A stretch of 64,000 nucleotides of DNA from Meridianimaribacter flavus (GCF_004366715.1 NZ_SOQZ01000002.1:372001-436000); one strand, 5' to 3'; shown: positions 20,119 through 29,680, counted from the first letter of the stretch. The notes: generated from the letters alone by a model not told the origin. Numbers and translations: made by a program.

Positions 20119-21843
20119 TTATTGCAATACTACTTTTTTAACAACTTTACGTCCACCTTGCTCTAAGGTAACAAAGTACATGCCTTTAGCTTGTGCTTTA
20201 AGGTTGATAGTATGATTTACAGAAGTTAATGTCATTTCGTCTATTAAGCGTCCAGCAACATCATACACTACAGCTTTTGTAGGTTGGGTTACATTAAACA
20301 CTTGTATCGTTCCTTTAGTAGGATTTGGTGTTAAATGAAAATTAGCTTGAGAAAACTCGTTAGTAGACAAGGTTTCACCTTCAACTAATGTTAGGGTTTG
20401 GTTTGGATTTACATTGTAATACATGTCTTCCACTCCACTCAACCAATTTACCTTTATATAATCTATAGTGGTTGCTGTTCCTAATCCAAAAAACTCACTA
20501 GCAGAATTCTGACTTAAAAACCCTTCTCCACATAAAGTATACCTATACATCACTTGTCCGTTAGCCATAATTTCAATCCACGAACCAATTCCGTTTTTAT
20601 TACTGATAACACCTTCGAGCTTTACTTTTAACCAGTTATTAGTACCACCTGAGTTTTGCCATAAGGTATGGTTATCTGGCGACTCGTTCATTACAATAAA
20701 ATCAGGATAACCATTATTATCAACATCTCCAATGGCATTGGCAAAGCTTCGGTAGTTATCATTTGCAAATCCAGCATTAGAAGGAATTTGAAATATATAA
20801 CCAGGAACACTCTCATAGAATGCAGAAGTTAACACACCAATATTTGGATTGTTAATCATTCCTGATACATACATATCTAAATCCATATCATTATCAGCAT
20901 CCAAAAAAATTGCTCCCCAACCTATACTGTGAAACAAGGTTCCTGTATAGTTTGCCATATCAGTAAAGGTACCATCTCCATTATTCTTAAGTAAAAAGTT
21001 ACCTTCAGAAGTATTGGTTACATATATATCTAACCAACCATCGTAATTATAATCGCCAATAGTTGTAGACATAGCATTAGCGATAATATTAGTTCCTGTT
21101 GCAGCACTAGTATCAGTAAAGGTACCATCTCCATTGTTATGGTACATTATATTAGGATTGTTCATTCGGTCATTTGAAATGTAAATATCTAAATAACCAT
21201 CCTTATCGTAATCAAAAAAGGCAGAGCAAAATGACAAATGCCCAACTGTACTAATTCCTGCAGCTACCGAAACATCAGTAAACGTACCATCTCCATTATT
21301 ATGGTATAACTGATTAGGAATAATGCCATCATCATCTTTATTAGATATAAATACATCCAAAAAGCCATCATTGTCATAGTCGCCAAAGGAAGCACCATAA
21401 GAAATCAATGCTGCATTTGAAAAACCTGCAGAAGCAGTAACATCAGTAAAATTGAAGTTACCATCATTTTGAAACAACTTATTGTTTGCATCTAATCTGG
21501 CTACAAACAAATCGTTATCACCATCATTATCATAATCAACCCAAATAACTTGTTTGGAGTGACCATTGACATTAATATTAAAGGTTTCTTCTACAAAAGT
21601 GCCGTTATTGTTTTTAAAAAACCGAACAGGATCAACATCTTTAGTTCCAAAAGTTAAATCATCCCAACCATCGTTATCGTAATCAAAAAAGCTTACGCCT
21701 CCAAGTCGTACAGTTGAGCCTCCCGAAATATTAATTCCGAGTGCATTGGCTTGTTCTTCAAAAAAAATTTGTGAATGTATAGGTTGAACTACTAAAACAA
21801 TAGCACAAATGAAAAATACTAATATGTTTCTGTTCAACTTCAT
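20119..21843 (-). CDS. Secreted FG-GAP/VCBS repeat protein with ASPIC/UnbV domain and T9SS sorting domain
   Basis: 574 residues. A Sec signal peptide (MKLNRNILVFFICAIVLVV) is followed by at least six FG-GAP/VCBS-type repeats with Ca2+-binding DxDxDG loops, for example DYDNDGWDDL, DYDNDGDNDLF, DYDNDGFLDVF, DYDKDGYLDIY, DYNYDGWLDIY and DADNDMDLDMY. An ASPIC/UnbV-like segment follows (WLKVKLEGVISNKNGIGSWIEI to WLSGVEDMYYNV). The C-terminal 75 residues are a type A T9SS sorting domain (FHLTPNPTKGTIQVFN to GMYFVTLEQGGRKVVKKVVLQ). It should be exported by the type IX system and surface-anchored or released. A beta-propeller adhesion or binding role is inferred. It ends 10 bp from the glyA stop region on the same strand. 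Confidence 0.92.
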   Translation of the reverse strand: MKLNRNILVFFICAIVLVVQPIHSQIFFEEQANALGINISGGSTVRLGGVSFFDYDNDGWDDLTFGTKDVDPVRFFKNNNGTFVEETFNINVNGHSKQVIWVDYDNDGDNDLFVARLDANNKLFQNDGNFNFTDVTASAGFSNAALISYGASFGDYDNDGFLDVFISNKDDDGIIPNQLYHNNGDGTFTDVSVAAGISTVGHLSFCSAFFDYDKDGYLDIYISNDRMNNPNIMYHNNGDGTFTDTSAATGTNIIANAMSTTIGDYNYDGWLDIYVTNTSEGNFLLKNNGDGTFTDMANYTGTLFHSIGWGAIFLDADNDMDLDMYVSGMINNPNIGVLTSAFYESVPGYIFQIPSNAGFANDNYRSFANAIGDVDNNGYPDFIVMNESPDNHTLWQNSGGTNNWLKVKLEGVISNKNGIGSWIEIMANGQVMYRYTLCGEGFLSQNSASEFFGLGTATTIDYIKVNWLSGVEDMYYNVNPNQTLTLVEGETLSTNEFSQANFHLTPNPTKGTIQVFNVTQPTKAVVYDVAGRLIDEMTLTSVNHTINLKAQAKGMYFVTLEQGGRKVVKKVVLQ

Positions 21844-21852
21844 TTCATAAAT

Positions 21853-23124
21853 TTAAGAAAATAATGGTCGGTCTTGCATTAACGCGTTAACTTTTTCTCC
21901 AACAGCCTCTAAAGTACTTTCGTTATCATGATTTTTGATAACCTCATCAATCAATTCAACAATATACTCCATATCAGTTTCTTTTAATCCTCTGGTAGTA
22001 ATTGCAGCAGTACCAACACGTATTCCTGAAGTTACAAAAGGCGACTTATCATCAAAAGGCACCATGTTTTTGTTGACGGTTATTTCGGCTTTTACTAAAG
22101 CTTGTTCAGCATCTTTACCAGAAACGTCTTTATTTCTAAGGTCAATAAGCATCATGTGATTATCGGTTCCACCAGAAATAATATGGTAATCTCTATCAAC
22201 AAACGCTTTTGCCATAGCTGCTGCATTTTTCTTTACTTGAAGTATGTAATGCATAAACTCGTCAGTTAAAGCTTCACCAAAAGCAATTGCTTTAGCAGCA
22301 ATAATATGCTCTAATGGTCCACCTTGATTTCCTGGGAATACTGCCGAATCAAACAACGACGACATTTTACGTAGGTTACCATTTTTCAATTTTAAACCAA
22401 ACGGATTGTCAAAATCTTCACCCATTAAAATCATTCCTCCTCTTGGTCCTCTTAAGGTTTTATGCGTAGTTGTTGTCACCACATGGCAATGAGGAATTGG
22501 GTCGTTAAGAATACCTTTAGCAATCAAACCTGCAGGATGCGATATATCTGCCATAAGAATTGCGCCAACGCTATCAGCAATGGCTCTAAAACGCTTAAAG
22601 TCGATATCTCTAGAATATGCCGAAGCTCCTGCTATAATAAGTTGTGGTTGTTCTTTAGTAGCTATGTCTTGTATTTTATCATAGTTTAATACTCCTGTCT
22701 CCTCTTCTACACCATAAAACACAGGATTGTATAACTTACCAGAAAAGTTTACTGGCGAACCATGAGTTAAATGTCCTCCATGAGACAAATCAAAACCTAA
22801 TATTTTATCTCCTGGTTTTAAGCACGCAGCAAAAACCGCTGTATTTGCTTGACTTCCTGAGTGTGGTTGCACATTAGCATAAGCAGCACCAAATAAGGTT
22901 TTTGCTCTGTCAATAGCTATTTGCTCAACAACATCAACCACTTCGCAACCACCATAATAACGCTTTCCTGGATACCCTTCAGCATATTTATTGGTTAATA
23001 CTGAGCCAGCAGCTTCCATAACCTGCTCACTAACAAAATTCTCTGAAGCAATAAGCTCCAAACCATGTAGTTGTCTTTCTTTTTCCTCTTGTATTAGGTC
23101 AAATATCTCTTGATCGCGTTGCAT
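21853..23124 (-). CDS. glyA: Serine hydroxymethyltransferase
   Basis: PLP enzyme of 424 residues that interconverts serine and glycine with transfer of a one-carbon unit to tetrahydrofolate. Signatures include [28 protein letters not shown] and HSGSQAN. The Schiff-base lysine is Lys222 in [15 protein letters not shown] take the ATG at 23124; 15 further in-frame codons upstream encode a hydrophobic extension absent from the family. The 204-bp divergent gap to fahA carries TAnnTTTG-like boxes for both directions. Cytoplasmic and almost certainly essential for one-carbon metabolism. The T9SS gene lies directly downstream, only 9 bp after the stop codon. Confidence 0.97.
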   Translation of the reverse strand: MQRDQEIFDLIQEEKERQLHGLELIASENFVSEQVMEAAGSVLTNKYAEGYPGKRYYGGCEVVDVVEQIAIDRAKTLFGAAYANVQPHSGSQANTAVFAACLKPGDKILGFDLSHGGHLTHGSPVNFSGKLYNPVFYGVEEETGVLNYDKIQDIATKEQPQLIIAGASAYSRDIDFKRFRAIADSVGAILMADISHPAGLIAKGILNDPIPHCHVVTTTTHKTLRGPRGGMILMGEDFDNPFGLKLKNGNLRKMSSLFDSAVFPGNQGGPLEHIIAAKAIAFGEALTDEFMHYILQVKKNAAAMAKAFVDRDYHIISGGTDNHMMLIDLRNKDVSGKDAEQALVKAEITVNKNMVPFDDKSPFVTSGIRVGTAAITTRGLKETDMEYIVELIDEVIKNHDNESTLEAVGEKVNALMQDRPLFS

Positions 23125-23151
23125 AATATTGGGTTTGATTAAAAAATTTAT

Positions 23152-23159
23152 CAAAAATA
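23152..23159 (-). promoter_or_regulatory. Candidate -7 element for glyA
   Basis: Minus-strand TATTTTTG fits TAnnTTTG, 28 bp upstream of the glyA ATG. Weak: AT-rich surroundings. Confidence 0.3.
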
Positions 23160-23284
23160 ATAAATACAATCTGTTAAATACACCAAAACCTATATATTTA
23201 CTATTGTATTTTCAACAATTTATCAACTATATAAAACCAACCTACTTTTTATGGTTTTTATTCAAAAAGATTAAAAAATTTATG

Positions 23285-23292
23285 TAGGTTTG
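23285..23292 (+). promoter_or_regulatory. Candidate -7 element for fahA
   Basis: TAGGTTTG fits TAnnTTTG, 36 bp upstream of the ATG at 23329. -33 not evident. Confidence 0.35.
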
Positions 23293-23328
23293 AATAGATT
23301 TTATAAAACTTATAATTAACAATAGCCT

Positions 23329-24621
23329 ATGCCATTATCTGCAAATAATCCTGATAGAACTTCGTGGTTGCACGTTGGAAAGAATTCTGATTTTCCTATC
23401 CAAAACATCCCTTTTGGCGTTTTCCTTACTAGAGACGATATCATTACTATTGGTACTCGTATTGGAGACACTGCCATTGACTTGGGAGCATTGCACCAAC
23501 TAGGTTACTTTGACGATATTCCATTAACAGATGATATTTTTCTTCAAGATACTTTAAACGATTTTATTGCTGATGGAAGAAAAACTTGGAGAGCTGTAAG
23601 AAATAGAATTGCCCAAATTTTTGACAGCAACAACACCTCTTTAAAAAACAACAAAAAACATAAAGAAATTGTACTTTTTCGTTTAGACGAAATTGAAATG
23701 CAATTACCTGTTCAAATTGGTGACTATACCGATTTTTACTCAAGCATTGAGCATGCTACCAATGTAGGAACCATGTTTCGTGATCCAGAAAACGCTTTAA
23801 TGCCTAACTGGTTGCACATTCCTGTAGGGTATCATGGTAGAAGTTCTTCTATCATCCCTTCTGGTATTCCTGTGCATCGTCCACAAGGGCAAACCTTACC
23901 TGCAGGTAGTGATACTCCTGTGTTTGGACCTTCTAAATTGGTAGACTTTGAGCTAGAAATGGCTTTTATTACTACTGATGCTAACGACCTTGGTGAACCT
24001 ATTCCAATTGAAGAAGCTGAAGAATACATCTTTGGTTTGGTACTGTTTAACGATTGGTCTGCACGTGATATCCAAAAATGGGAATACGTGCCACTTGGTC
24101 CTTTTTTAGCTAAAAACTTTGCATCATCCATTTCACCATGGATTGTAACCTTAGATGCGCTTGAACCTTACAGAGTAGAAAGCCCAAAGCCTTTAAAACC
24201 ACAATTACCTTACTTACAGTACAAGGGTAAAAAGAGTTATGACATTAACTTAGAAGTATCAATAAAACCTAAAACTGCTAAAGAAACCATAGTGAGCAAA
24301 TCCAACTTTAAATACATGTACTGGAATATGGTACAACAGTTGGCACACCACACTATTAACGGTTGTCCTGTAAACTCTGGTGATATGATGGGAAGTGGTA
24401 CCATTTCTGGCCCTACTCCTGACTCTTATGGTTCTATGCTTGAATTGACATGGAGAGGTGAAAAACCATTAAAAATGAAAGATGGTAGCGAACGAAAATT
24501 CATTAACGATTACGATACGGTTATCATGAGAGGGTATTGCGAAAAAGATGGTACTCGCATTGGCTTTGGAGAAGTCTCCACGCAATTGCTGCCTGTTTTC
24601 AAACCCAAAAAAGTTAAATAA
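23329..24621 (+). CDS. fahA: Fumarylacetoacetase
   Basis: 430 residues, the size of complete FAH with its N-terminal SH3-like domain (about 1-115) and C-terminal hydrolase fold. Family motifs are DFYSSIEHATNVGTMFR (metal- and substrate-binding, about residues 129-145), HGRSSSIIPSG, DFELEMAFI, LFNDWSARDIQKWEYVPLGPF and GDMMGSGTISGP. It cleaves fumarylacetoacetate to fumarate and acetoacetate, the last step of tyrosine/phenylalanine degradation. No other tyrosine pathway gene is next to it in this window. A terminator follows the stop codon. Confidence 0.96.
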   Translation: MPLSANNPDRTSWLHVGKNSDFPIQNIPFGVFLTRDDIITIGTRIGDTAIDLGALHQLGYFDDIPLTDDIFLQDTLNDFIADGRKTWRAVRNRIAQIFDSNNTSLKNNKKHKEIVLFRLDEIEMQLPVQIGDYTDFYSSIEHATNVGTMFRDPENALMPNWLHIPVGYHGRSSSIIPSGIPVHRPQGQTLPAGSDTPVFGPSKLVDFELEMAFITTDANDLGEPIPIEEAEEYIFGLVLFNDWSARDIQKWEYVPLGPFLAKNFASSISPWIVTLDALEPYRVESPKPLKPQLPYLQYKGKKSYDINLEVSIKPKTAKETIVSKSNFKYMYWNMVQQLAHHTINGCPVNSGDMMGSGTISGPTPDSYGSMLELTWRGEKPLKMKDGSERKFINDYDTVIMRGYCEKDGTRIGFGEVSTQLLPVFKPKKVK

Positions 24622-24640
24622 TCAACCAACTAATTTTAAG

Positions 24641-24667
24641 TCCCTCAGCAATGAGGGTTCTTTTTTG
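24641..24667 (+). terminator. Terminator after fahA
   Basis: CCCTCA / TGAGGG stem with GCAA loop, then TTCTTTTTT; 20 bp after the fahA stop codon. Confidence 0.75.
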
Positions 24668-24713
24668 GCATCAAAATTGAAAACACTTTTCTATAACCCT
24701 AAAATTACAGCTT

Positions 24714-25889
24714 ATGAAACGATTATTACTCCTTTCGGTATTACTTTCAGTATTAGTTTCCTGTAGTGGAAGAAAACAAGTTGAAAAAGCCATAAATACT
24801 GGTAATTACAACCAAGCGATTTATGATGCTTTAAAAAAGCTTGAAACCAATAAAAACAGTAAACGTAAACAAGATTATGCGCTTATGCTTCAAGACGCTT
24901 ACTATAAAGCCAATGAGCGCGATTTAAACAACATAAAGCATCTTAAAAAGGATAACAACCCAGAGCTGTACACTAACATTTATGAGTTGTACCTTGCGCT
25001 TAATGCACGTCAGGAAGCTGTAAAACCTGTATTGCCTTTGGTAGTTGATGGTAAAACCATAAACTTTAAGTTTAATGATTATACCAACGATATTATTGAA
25101 GCCAGAGAGTTTGCGTCAGACTATTTATATGAAAAAGGCTTAGCGCTTTTAGAAACCGAAGACAAATACAACATTCGTGAAGCGTACAGTATCTATCAAT
25201 ATATTGAAAAGATTAACCCAAACTATGAAGATACCAGAGCTTTAATGCAAGAAGCGCACGAACGTGGAATCCATTATGTGATTGTAACCATACAAAACCA
25301 AACCAATCAGGTTATTCCTAAACGTTTGGAAAATGAGTTACTTAATTTTGACACTTATGGTTTAGACCAATTTTGGACCGCTTACCATGCTAATCCAAGT
25401 CATGAGATTGACTATGACTTTGCAATGCAATTACAGTTAAAGCGTATTAATATTACACCTGAAAAAATTACAGAACGTCAATTACTACGCGAAAAGCAAA
25501 TTGTTGACGGTTGGAAATACCAACTAGATAGCAATGGCAATGTGATGAAGGATAGCCTAGGTAACGATATTAAAGTAGATAAAATTGTGACTGTAAAAGC
25601 GAGACTGTTTGAGGTATTGCAACGTAAAAGCTCACAGGTGGTTGCCAATGTGGTGTATACCGATTTAAAAAACAATACTACGCTAGATGCGTTTCCTATT
25701 GATAGTGGCTTTGTGTTTGAAAACCTGTTTGCAACCTTTAGAGGCGACAAACGTGCTTTAACACGCGAAGACCTAGACCTAGTAAACAACCGTAGAGTGC
25801 CATTTCCTAGTAACGAACAAATGGTGTACGATACTGGTGAAGACCTTAAACTACAGCTAAAAAATATTATTAGCGATTTTAATAACTAA
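24714..25889 (+). CDS. Helical-repeat lipoprotein of unknown function
   Basis: 391 residues with a lipoprotein signal (MKRLLLLSVLLSVLVSC, Cys17). The first part, about residues 20-170, is helical with TPR-like spacing (KAINTGNYNQAIYDALKKL, then QDYALMLQDAYYKANERD, later YNIREAYSIYQYIEKINPNYED). The rest alternates strands and helices, contains a run resembling a lipoprotein assembly/penicillin-binding accessory fold (HYVIVTIQNQTNQVIPKRLENELLNFDTYGLDQFW), and ends in basic/acidic helices. No catalytic motif. Similar lipoproteins occur in Flavobacteriia without assigned role. Independent unit with terminators on both sides. Confidence 0.7.
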   Translation: MKRLLLLSVLLSVLVSCSGRKQVEKAINTGNYNQAIYDALKKLETNKNSKRKQDYALMLQDAYYKANERDLNNIKHLKKDNNPELYTNIYELYLALNARQEAVKPVLPLVVDGKTINFKFNDYTNDIIEAREFASDYLYEKGLALLETEDKYNIREAYSIYQYIEKINPNYEDTRALMQEAHERGIHYVIVTIQNQTNQVIPKRLENELLNFDTYGLDQFWTAYHANPSHEIDYDFAMQLQLKRINITPEKITERQLLREKQIVDGWKYQLDSNGNVMKDSLGNDIKVDKIVTVKARLFEVLQRKSSQVVANVVYTDLKNNTTLDAFPIDSGFVFENLFATFRGDKRALTREDLDLVNNRRVPFPSNEQMVYDTGEDLKLQLKNIISDFNN

Positions 25890-25892
25890 ATA

Positions 25893-25918
25893 AAAAACTC
25901 CCAGATTGGGAGTTTTTT
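25893..25918 (+). terminator. Terminator after helical-repeat lipoprotein
   Basis: AAACTCCCA / TGGGAGTTT stem, 3-nt loop, T-run. The same ACTCCC/GGGAGT stem recurs in the intergenic repeats at 27.3, 28.7 and 29.7 kb. Confidence 0.8.
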
Positions 25919-25933
25919 GTGGTTGAAATTTAA

Positions 25934-25982
25934 GAAGTTGGCCAGAACAAGCAATTACTTATAGCCATTGTTGTACATAGTA
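25934..25982 (-). repeat. Cassette-tail repeat, copy A
   Basis: Key core AATTACTTATAGCCATTGTT. Over 43 bp (25934-25976) only five positions differ from copy C at 46748-46790. It lies 2 bp beyond the stop codon of the unknown gene at 25984-27204. Its outer end (GTTGTACATAGTA, 25970-25982) is loosely mirrored upstream of that gene at 27221-27234 (8 of 12 aligned positions), suggesting a bracketing inverted repeat. Confidence 0.7.
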
Positions 25983-25983
25983 T

Positions 25984-27204
25984 TTACTTTTTTATAAATG
26001 GAAGTAATGTTTTTATTATTCTCTCAATTGAACTTATAGATACGTCTTCCTCTTTTTTGTCATCTAAATCATTCATTAAATTCCCGCTATTTCCAAAGTA
26101 TTTTTCAACCAATTTTTCTTTAATAGCTTGTTTCTTTGGTTCGGGTAATAATTCAATAAATGGGTTAATTGCTGTCAATTCAAGTTCAGCTTTTCGATTG
26201 AGCACTTCAAGTTTTCTATGTTTACTTGATTCTCTCGCTGCATAAGTTGCAGGATAAGAAAGTGCAGCTGCAGCTAAAATTCTAATCAATGATTTTGTCC
26301 AATCAAAGTTTTCTCCGCTAATATCCCATATAGTGTATATTAGAATTCCAGAAAGACCAATCATAAGAATTATTGCTATTACTCTGAAAACGTCAGCTGT
26401 GGTTTTGTGACTGTTTGCTACTTTTTGATAATTTCCTGTAACTGCTTTATCGCTTACGACTCCAACAATTTTTTTAGCTTCTTCAAGTTTAGCTTCTAAA
26501 TCCTTTATTATTTGGTCAGTACCTGTATTTATTTCGGACTTTAGACTTTCAACTTCGTCTGCTAATGTCTTTTTAGATGTATCGAATTCAGCTCTAAAAG
26601 TTTTTCTGTCTTGTTCATAATTCTGTGTTGCAGAAGTTTTTATTGTCTCAAAGTTTGTTTGGAACGACTTGTTTAAGTTTTGTATTTCTAACTCCTTTTG
26701 TTTTAAAGTTGTATTTACATTCTCTAAAGCTTTGTCAGTTTCTTCAAGTTTTTTAGATAGAGCGTCAAATTGCTTTTTAAGTTCTTTGTTTTCTGTTTCT
26801 AATAGGTCGTATTTCTCCTTTGTGATTTTTTCAAAATTTGCGATGTTCTTTGAAAAGTTAAAGTCGTTTTTCGCAAATGGTAAAGGCAGATTTCGAACTC
26901 TTGAGGTTGCTGTGTACAAATGGTTTGTAGCATTCGTTATATGACCTGTATTTTTATTTCCTACGAAAGAGTTTATTTGAGTTAACGAATTTTCAATTTC
27001 TTTTGAAATGTTGGTCAATTCTGCTTCTTGGACAATCGTTGGAATTGTAAGTTTTAATCGGTCTTTTAGATAACCAATTGCTGTTTCAAAAAAATTAATG
27101 CTGTCAACACCAATTAATTCTCTTAATTCTTTTTCCTCTATTCGAGAACTGATTTGGTCAAGTTTTTCAAATACTTGATGATTTTCAAATTCGGTTGGTG
27201 TCAT
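25984..27204 (-). CDS. Unknown coiled-coil protein with two membrane segments
   Basis: I do not recognise a family. 406 residues, no signal peptide. Residues 1-115 are mixed helical. Residues 120-250 form a long charged coiled coil (repeated Leu/Glu/Lys heptads, for example LETENKELKKQFDALSKKLE). Two hydrophobic spans, about 272-293 and 304-323, make a hairpin separated by a short acidic loop. A basic/acidic helical C-terminus of about 80 residues ends in FIKK. The layout fits an inner-membrane protein with large cytoplasmic parts. It stands alone between a terminator and repeat DNA. The conserved tail repeat downstream suggests it arrived as a cassette. Accessory or defence function is possible but unproven. 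Confidence 0.65.
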   Translation of the reverse strand: MTPTEFENHQVFEKLDQISSRIEEKELRELIGVDSINFFETAIGYLKDRLKLTIPTIVQEAELTNISKEIENSLTQINSFVGNKNTGHITNATNHLYTATSRVRNLPLPFAKNDFNFSKNIANFEKITKEKYDLLETENKELKKQFDALSKKLEETDKALENVNTTLKQKELEIQNLNKSFQTNFETIKTSATQNYEQDRKTFRAEFDTSKKTLADEVESLKSEINTGTDQIIKDLEAKLEEAKKIVGVVSDKAVTGNYQKVANSHKTTADVFRVIAIILMIGLSGILIYTIWDISGENFDWTKSLIRILAAAALSYPATYAARESSKHRKLEVLNRKAELELTAINPFIELLPEPKKQAIKEKLVEKYFGNSGNLMNDLDDKKEEDVSISSIERIIKTLLPFIKK

Positions 27205-27313
27205 TTCAGATTTCGTTTTTTACATTATGTGCAGTTTAAAAAAGGAAATGGATAGTTTTAAATCATCCATATCCAAAACACAGCAAGATACCAACTCCCA
27301 AAACACCACACAA

Positions 27314-27329
27314 TACGTAACGTTACGTA
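27314..27329. repeat. 16-bp perfect palindrome, copy 1
   Basis: TACGTAACGTTACGTA, identical at 34337-34352 and 37173-37188; degenerate copies at 28630-28646 and 29660-29677. Here it sits just upstream of a GGGAGT terminator-type hairpin in a 266-bp gene-free gap. Confidence 0.85.
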
Positions 27330-27330
27330 G

Positions 27331-27568
27331 TTTTCATAAAAAAACTCCCAAAGTAGGGAGTTTTTTTATGTTTCGCTTAATGGCTTTGACTATGTCCGTT
27401 GCGTAAAAATCCGCAGGATTTCCCATACAAGGACAAACTAAGCCATAGCTTATTTATAGTGTTAGCAGTGTTATTCTTTTATAAACTTTACTGCGTTTCC
27501 ATTATTAAATTTTAAAAAATATGTTCCATCAGTAAGATTTTGAACATTGATTTTTTCATTGTTAGAAA
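27331..27568. repeat. Duplicated tail module, copy 1
   Basis: About 238 bp, nearly identical to 28649-28884. It holds a terminator hairpin (AAAACTCCC/GGGAGTTTT), a conserved stretch starting ATGTTTCGCTTAATGGC, a small AAATCC-GCA-GGATTT hairpin, and the last roughly 33 codons of the adjacent T9SS gene. The copies differ at scattered positions, so the duplication is not very recent. Confidence 0.85.
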
Positions 27569-28523
27569 TAGTTCCTCTATTTATTTCCATTCCTAAAATA
27601 TTATAAATTATATAATCTTCACTTTCAGTTAAATTGGTTATTTTAATAAAGTTAGCTGTTGGGTTAGGATAGACTTTAATTGCAACATTATCTGAAGAGA
27701 GATTGTCAATTGATAACGTAAGATCTGTATACTTAGAAATTTTGTTTCCACTAAATTCAGAGATGTATAAATCATCTCCATCAAATACAAGCCCAGAAGG
27801 GTTATTTAAGCCTGTTGTTATCACACTTGTTATTGTTGGGTTTGTTGCTGTGATATCAATTTTTGAAATTGTATTTCCACCAAATTCAGAGATGTATAAA
27901 TCATTTCCTTTAAGAACAATACCTTCAGGATTAGCTAAACCTGTTATCACATCTGTTGCAACTGGATTTGTTGCTGTAATGTCAATTTTTGAAATTCTAT
28001 TTCCACTATATTCAGCGATGTATAAATAGTTTCCATTAATAACAAGTCCATAAGGGTTATTTAAGCCTGTTATTACATCTGTTGCAACTGGATTTGTTGC
28101 TGTAATGTCAATTTTTACAATTTTATTTGCATTACCTTGAGCGATGTATAAATCATCTCCATCAAATACAAGTCCAGAAGGGTTAGTCAAACCTGTTACC
28201 ACTTCTGTTGCAACTGGATTTGTATCTGTAATGTCTATTTTTAAAATTTTATCTCCATGATATTCAGCAATGTACAAATCATTTCCTTTAAGACATATTC
28301 CATAGGCACTATTTACTGAAATCACATCTGTTACAACTGGATTTGTAGCTGTAATGTCAATTTTTGAAATTTTATTTCCATTATATTCAGAAATGTATAA
28401 ATCATTTCCGTTAAGAATAATATTATTTGGTGTGTTTAATCCTGTTGTAACTACATCATTTAATTGTGCATTAATTTTATTTATACTCAAAATAAAAATT
28501 GCTAAAAAGTAAATTTGTTTCAT
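27471..28523 (-). CDS. Secreted NHL/propeller-type repeat protein with T9SS sorting domain
   Basis: 350 residues from the ATG at 28523; an upstream in-frame start at 28589 would prepend a non-signal-like extension. A Sec signal peptide (MKQIYFLAIFILSINKINA) precedes six or seven repeats of about 41 residues, each like GLNNPYGLVINGNYLYIAEYSGNRISKIDI, which predict a six- or seven-bladed beta-propeller related to NHL/SMP-30 folds. The repeats are also visible in DNA at about 123-bp spacing. The C-terminal 70 residues are a T9SS type A sorting domain (VYPNPTANFIKI to GNAVKFIKE). Surface or secreted; ligand unknown. It forms one unit of a tandem module pair with the next gene, sharing leader, tail and CTD. 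Confidence 0.88.
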   Translation of the reverse strand: MKQIYFLAIFILSINKINAQLNDVVTTGLNTPNNIILNGNDLYISEYNGNKISKIDITATNPVVTDVISVNSAYGICLKGNDLYIAEYHGDKILKIDITDTNPVATEVVTGLTNPSGLVFDGDDLYIAQGNANKIVKIDITATNPVATDVITGLNNPYGLVINGNYLYIAEYSGNRISKIDITATNPVATDVITGLANPEGIVLKGNDLYISEFGGNTISKIDITATNPTITSVITTGLNNPSGLVFDGDDLYISEFSGNKISKYTDLTLSIDNLSSDNVAIKVYPNPTANFIKITNLTESEDYIIYNILGMEINRGTISNNEKINVQNLTDGTYFLKFNNGNAVKFIKE

Positions 28524-28531
28524 AATTGGTA

Positions 28532-28648
28532 AATATTTGGGGTTTAAATGTTTGCTAAAATAAAAATATGGGTCGTTTTCATTACCCATACAAATTGCTG
28601 AGCGAAATTAATATTTTAAAATTTTATACACGTAATACCGTTACGTAA
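28532..28648. repeat. Duplicated leader module, copy 1
   Basis: Upstream leader of the propeller gene, nearly identical to 29560-29680. It begins AATATTTGGGGTTTAAA and carries an imperfect ATGGGT...ACCCAT hairpin and a degenerate copy of the 16-bp palindrome (28630-28646). It probably contains the promoter for the minus-strand gene. Confidence 0.8.
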
Positions 28649-28884
28649 TTTTCATAAAAAAACTCCCAAAGTAGGGAGTTTTATGTTTCGCTTAATGGCT
28701 TTGACTATGTACGCTGCGGAAAAATCTGCAGGATTTCGCATATAAGGACAAACCCAACCATAGCTTATTTACAGTGTTAGCAGTGTTATTCTTTTATAAA
28801 CTTTACTGCGTTTCCATTATTAAATTTTAAAAAATATGTTCCATCAGTAAGACTTTGAACATTGATTTTTTCATTGTCAGAAAT
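28649..28884. repeat. Duplicated tail module, copy 2
   Basis: Second copy of 27331-27568: GGGAGT hairpin, shared about 100-bp spacer, and the coding end of the T9SS gene at 28786. The shared part extends into codons of both genes, so the sorting domains were duplicated with it. Confidence 0.85.
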
Positions 28885-29538
28885 TTTACCATGAGTGATT
28901 TCTGAACCTAATACATTATAAATACTATATGTTGCTTCATTTTTTAAGCCTGAAACTTTAATGTATTCGGACGCAGGGTTTGGTAATACTTTTATGTTAT
29001 TGGAAACTTTAAACGTATCAAGACCTAATGTGTCATCTGAAATTGAAACTGAAAATTTGGCATCTGTTGAAGATAAACTAGCTCCATCACGAAAAGTATT
29101 ACCTCCAGAATATCCATTAGTAAAATCAGCAACAATACTCATACCTGTATCTATGGTAAATTCAAAAGTATACTGGTTGCCTTGAGTTATATTTACATTA
29201 CCAGTAACATTTATTCTAATAGGGTCGTTTACTTGACTAATGGTTATTTGAGGATAGGCTTGCGTATATATAGGTGTTCCACTAACCGAATTACCATTAT
29301 ACACTTTAAGCGTACCAGCTGATATTGTACCTGTTGTACCTGCAAGGAGTTGAACGTATTCTAAAGCTCCACTACACTCTGCAGTAAAGCCTTGACCTAT
29401 AGACCAATTTGCAGTACTTTCCCAAGGGAATGCAAATTGAGGGTTATTACTTATAACACACTGTGCTGTTAAATTTTGTGATAAAAACGTGAAAGCTAGA
29501 ATTAAGGTTGTTTTAATAAGTAGGTAATTTTTTTTCAT
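28786..29538 (-). CDS. Secreted beta-sandwich protein with T9SS sorting domain
   Basis: 250 residues with a Sec signal peptide (hydrophobic TTLILAFTFLSQNLTAQ, cleavage near residue 25). Residues 30-165 are beta-rich, with pairs such as AECSGALEYVQLLAGTTG and GNQYTFEFTIDTG, resembling a carbohydrate-binding or adhesin-like sandwich; I cannot assign a family. The C-terminal 70 residues are a T9SS type A sorting domain (VLPNPASEYIKVSG to GNAVKFIKE) whose final 33 residues nearly equal those of the propeller protein next door. Both genes share duplicated leader and tail DNA, so this is a tandem pair with exchanged N-terminal modules. Confidence 0.83.
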   Translation of the reverse strand: MKKNYLLIKTTLILAFTFLSQNLTAQCVISNNPQFAFPWESTANWSIGQGFTAECSGALEYVQLLAGTTGTISAGTLKVYNGNSVSGTPIYTQAYPQITISQVNDPIRINVTGNVNITQGNQYTFEFTIDTGMSIVADFTNGYSGGNTFRDGASLSSTDAKFSVSISDDTLGLDTFKVSNNIKVLPNPASEYIKVSGLKNEATYSIYNVLGSEITHGKISDNEKINVQSLTDGTYFLKFNNGNAVKFIKE

Positions 29539-29559
29539 TTGTAATTGTTTTTAATAGTT

Positions 29560-29680
29560 AATATTTGGGGTTTAAAATGTTTGCTAAAATAAAAATATGG
29601 GTCGTTTTCATTATCCATACAAATCGCTGAACGAAATTAATATTTTAAATTTTTATACACGTAATACCATTACGTAATTT
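29560..29680. repeat. Duplicated leader module, copy 2
   Basis: Copy of 28532-28648 upstream of the second T9SS gene. Includes the degenerate palindrome at 29660-29677. Confidence 0.8.

Noticed and set aside
27471-28523. CRISPR-like or noncoding tandem array at about 123-bp spacing
   Set aside because: The repeats encode regular propeller blades in one open frame, a normal protein repeat.
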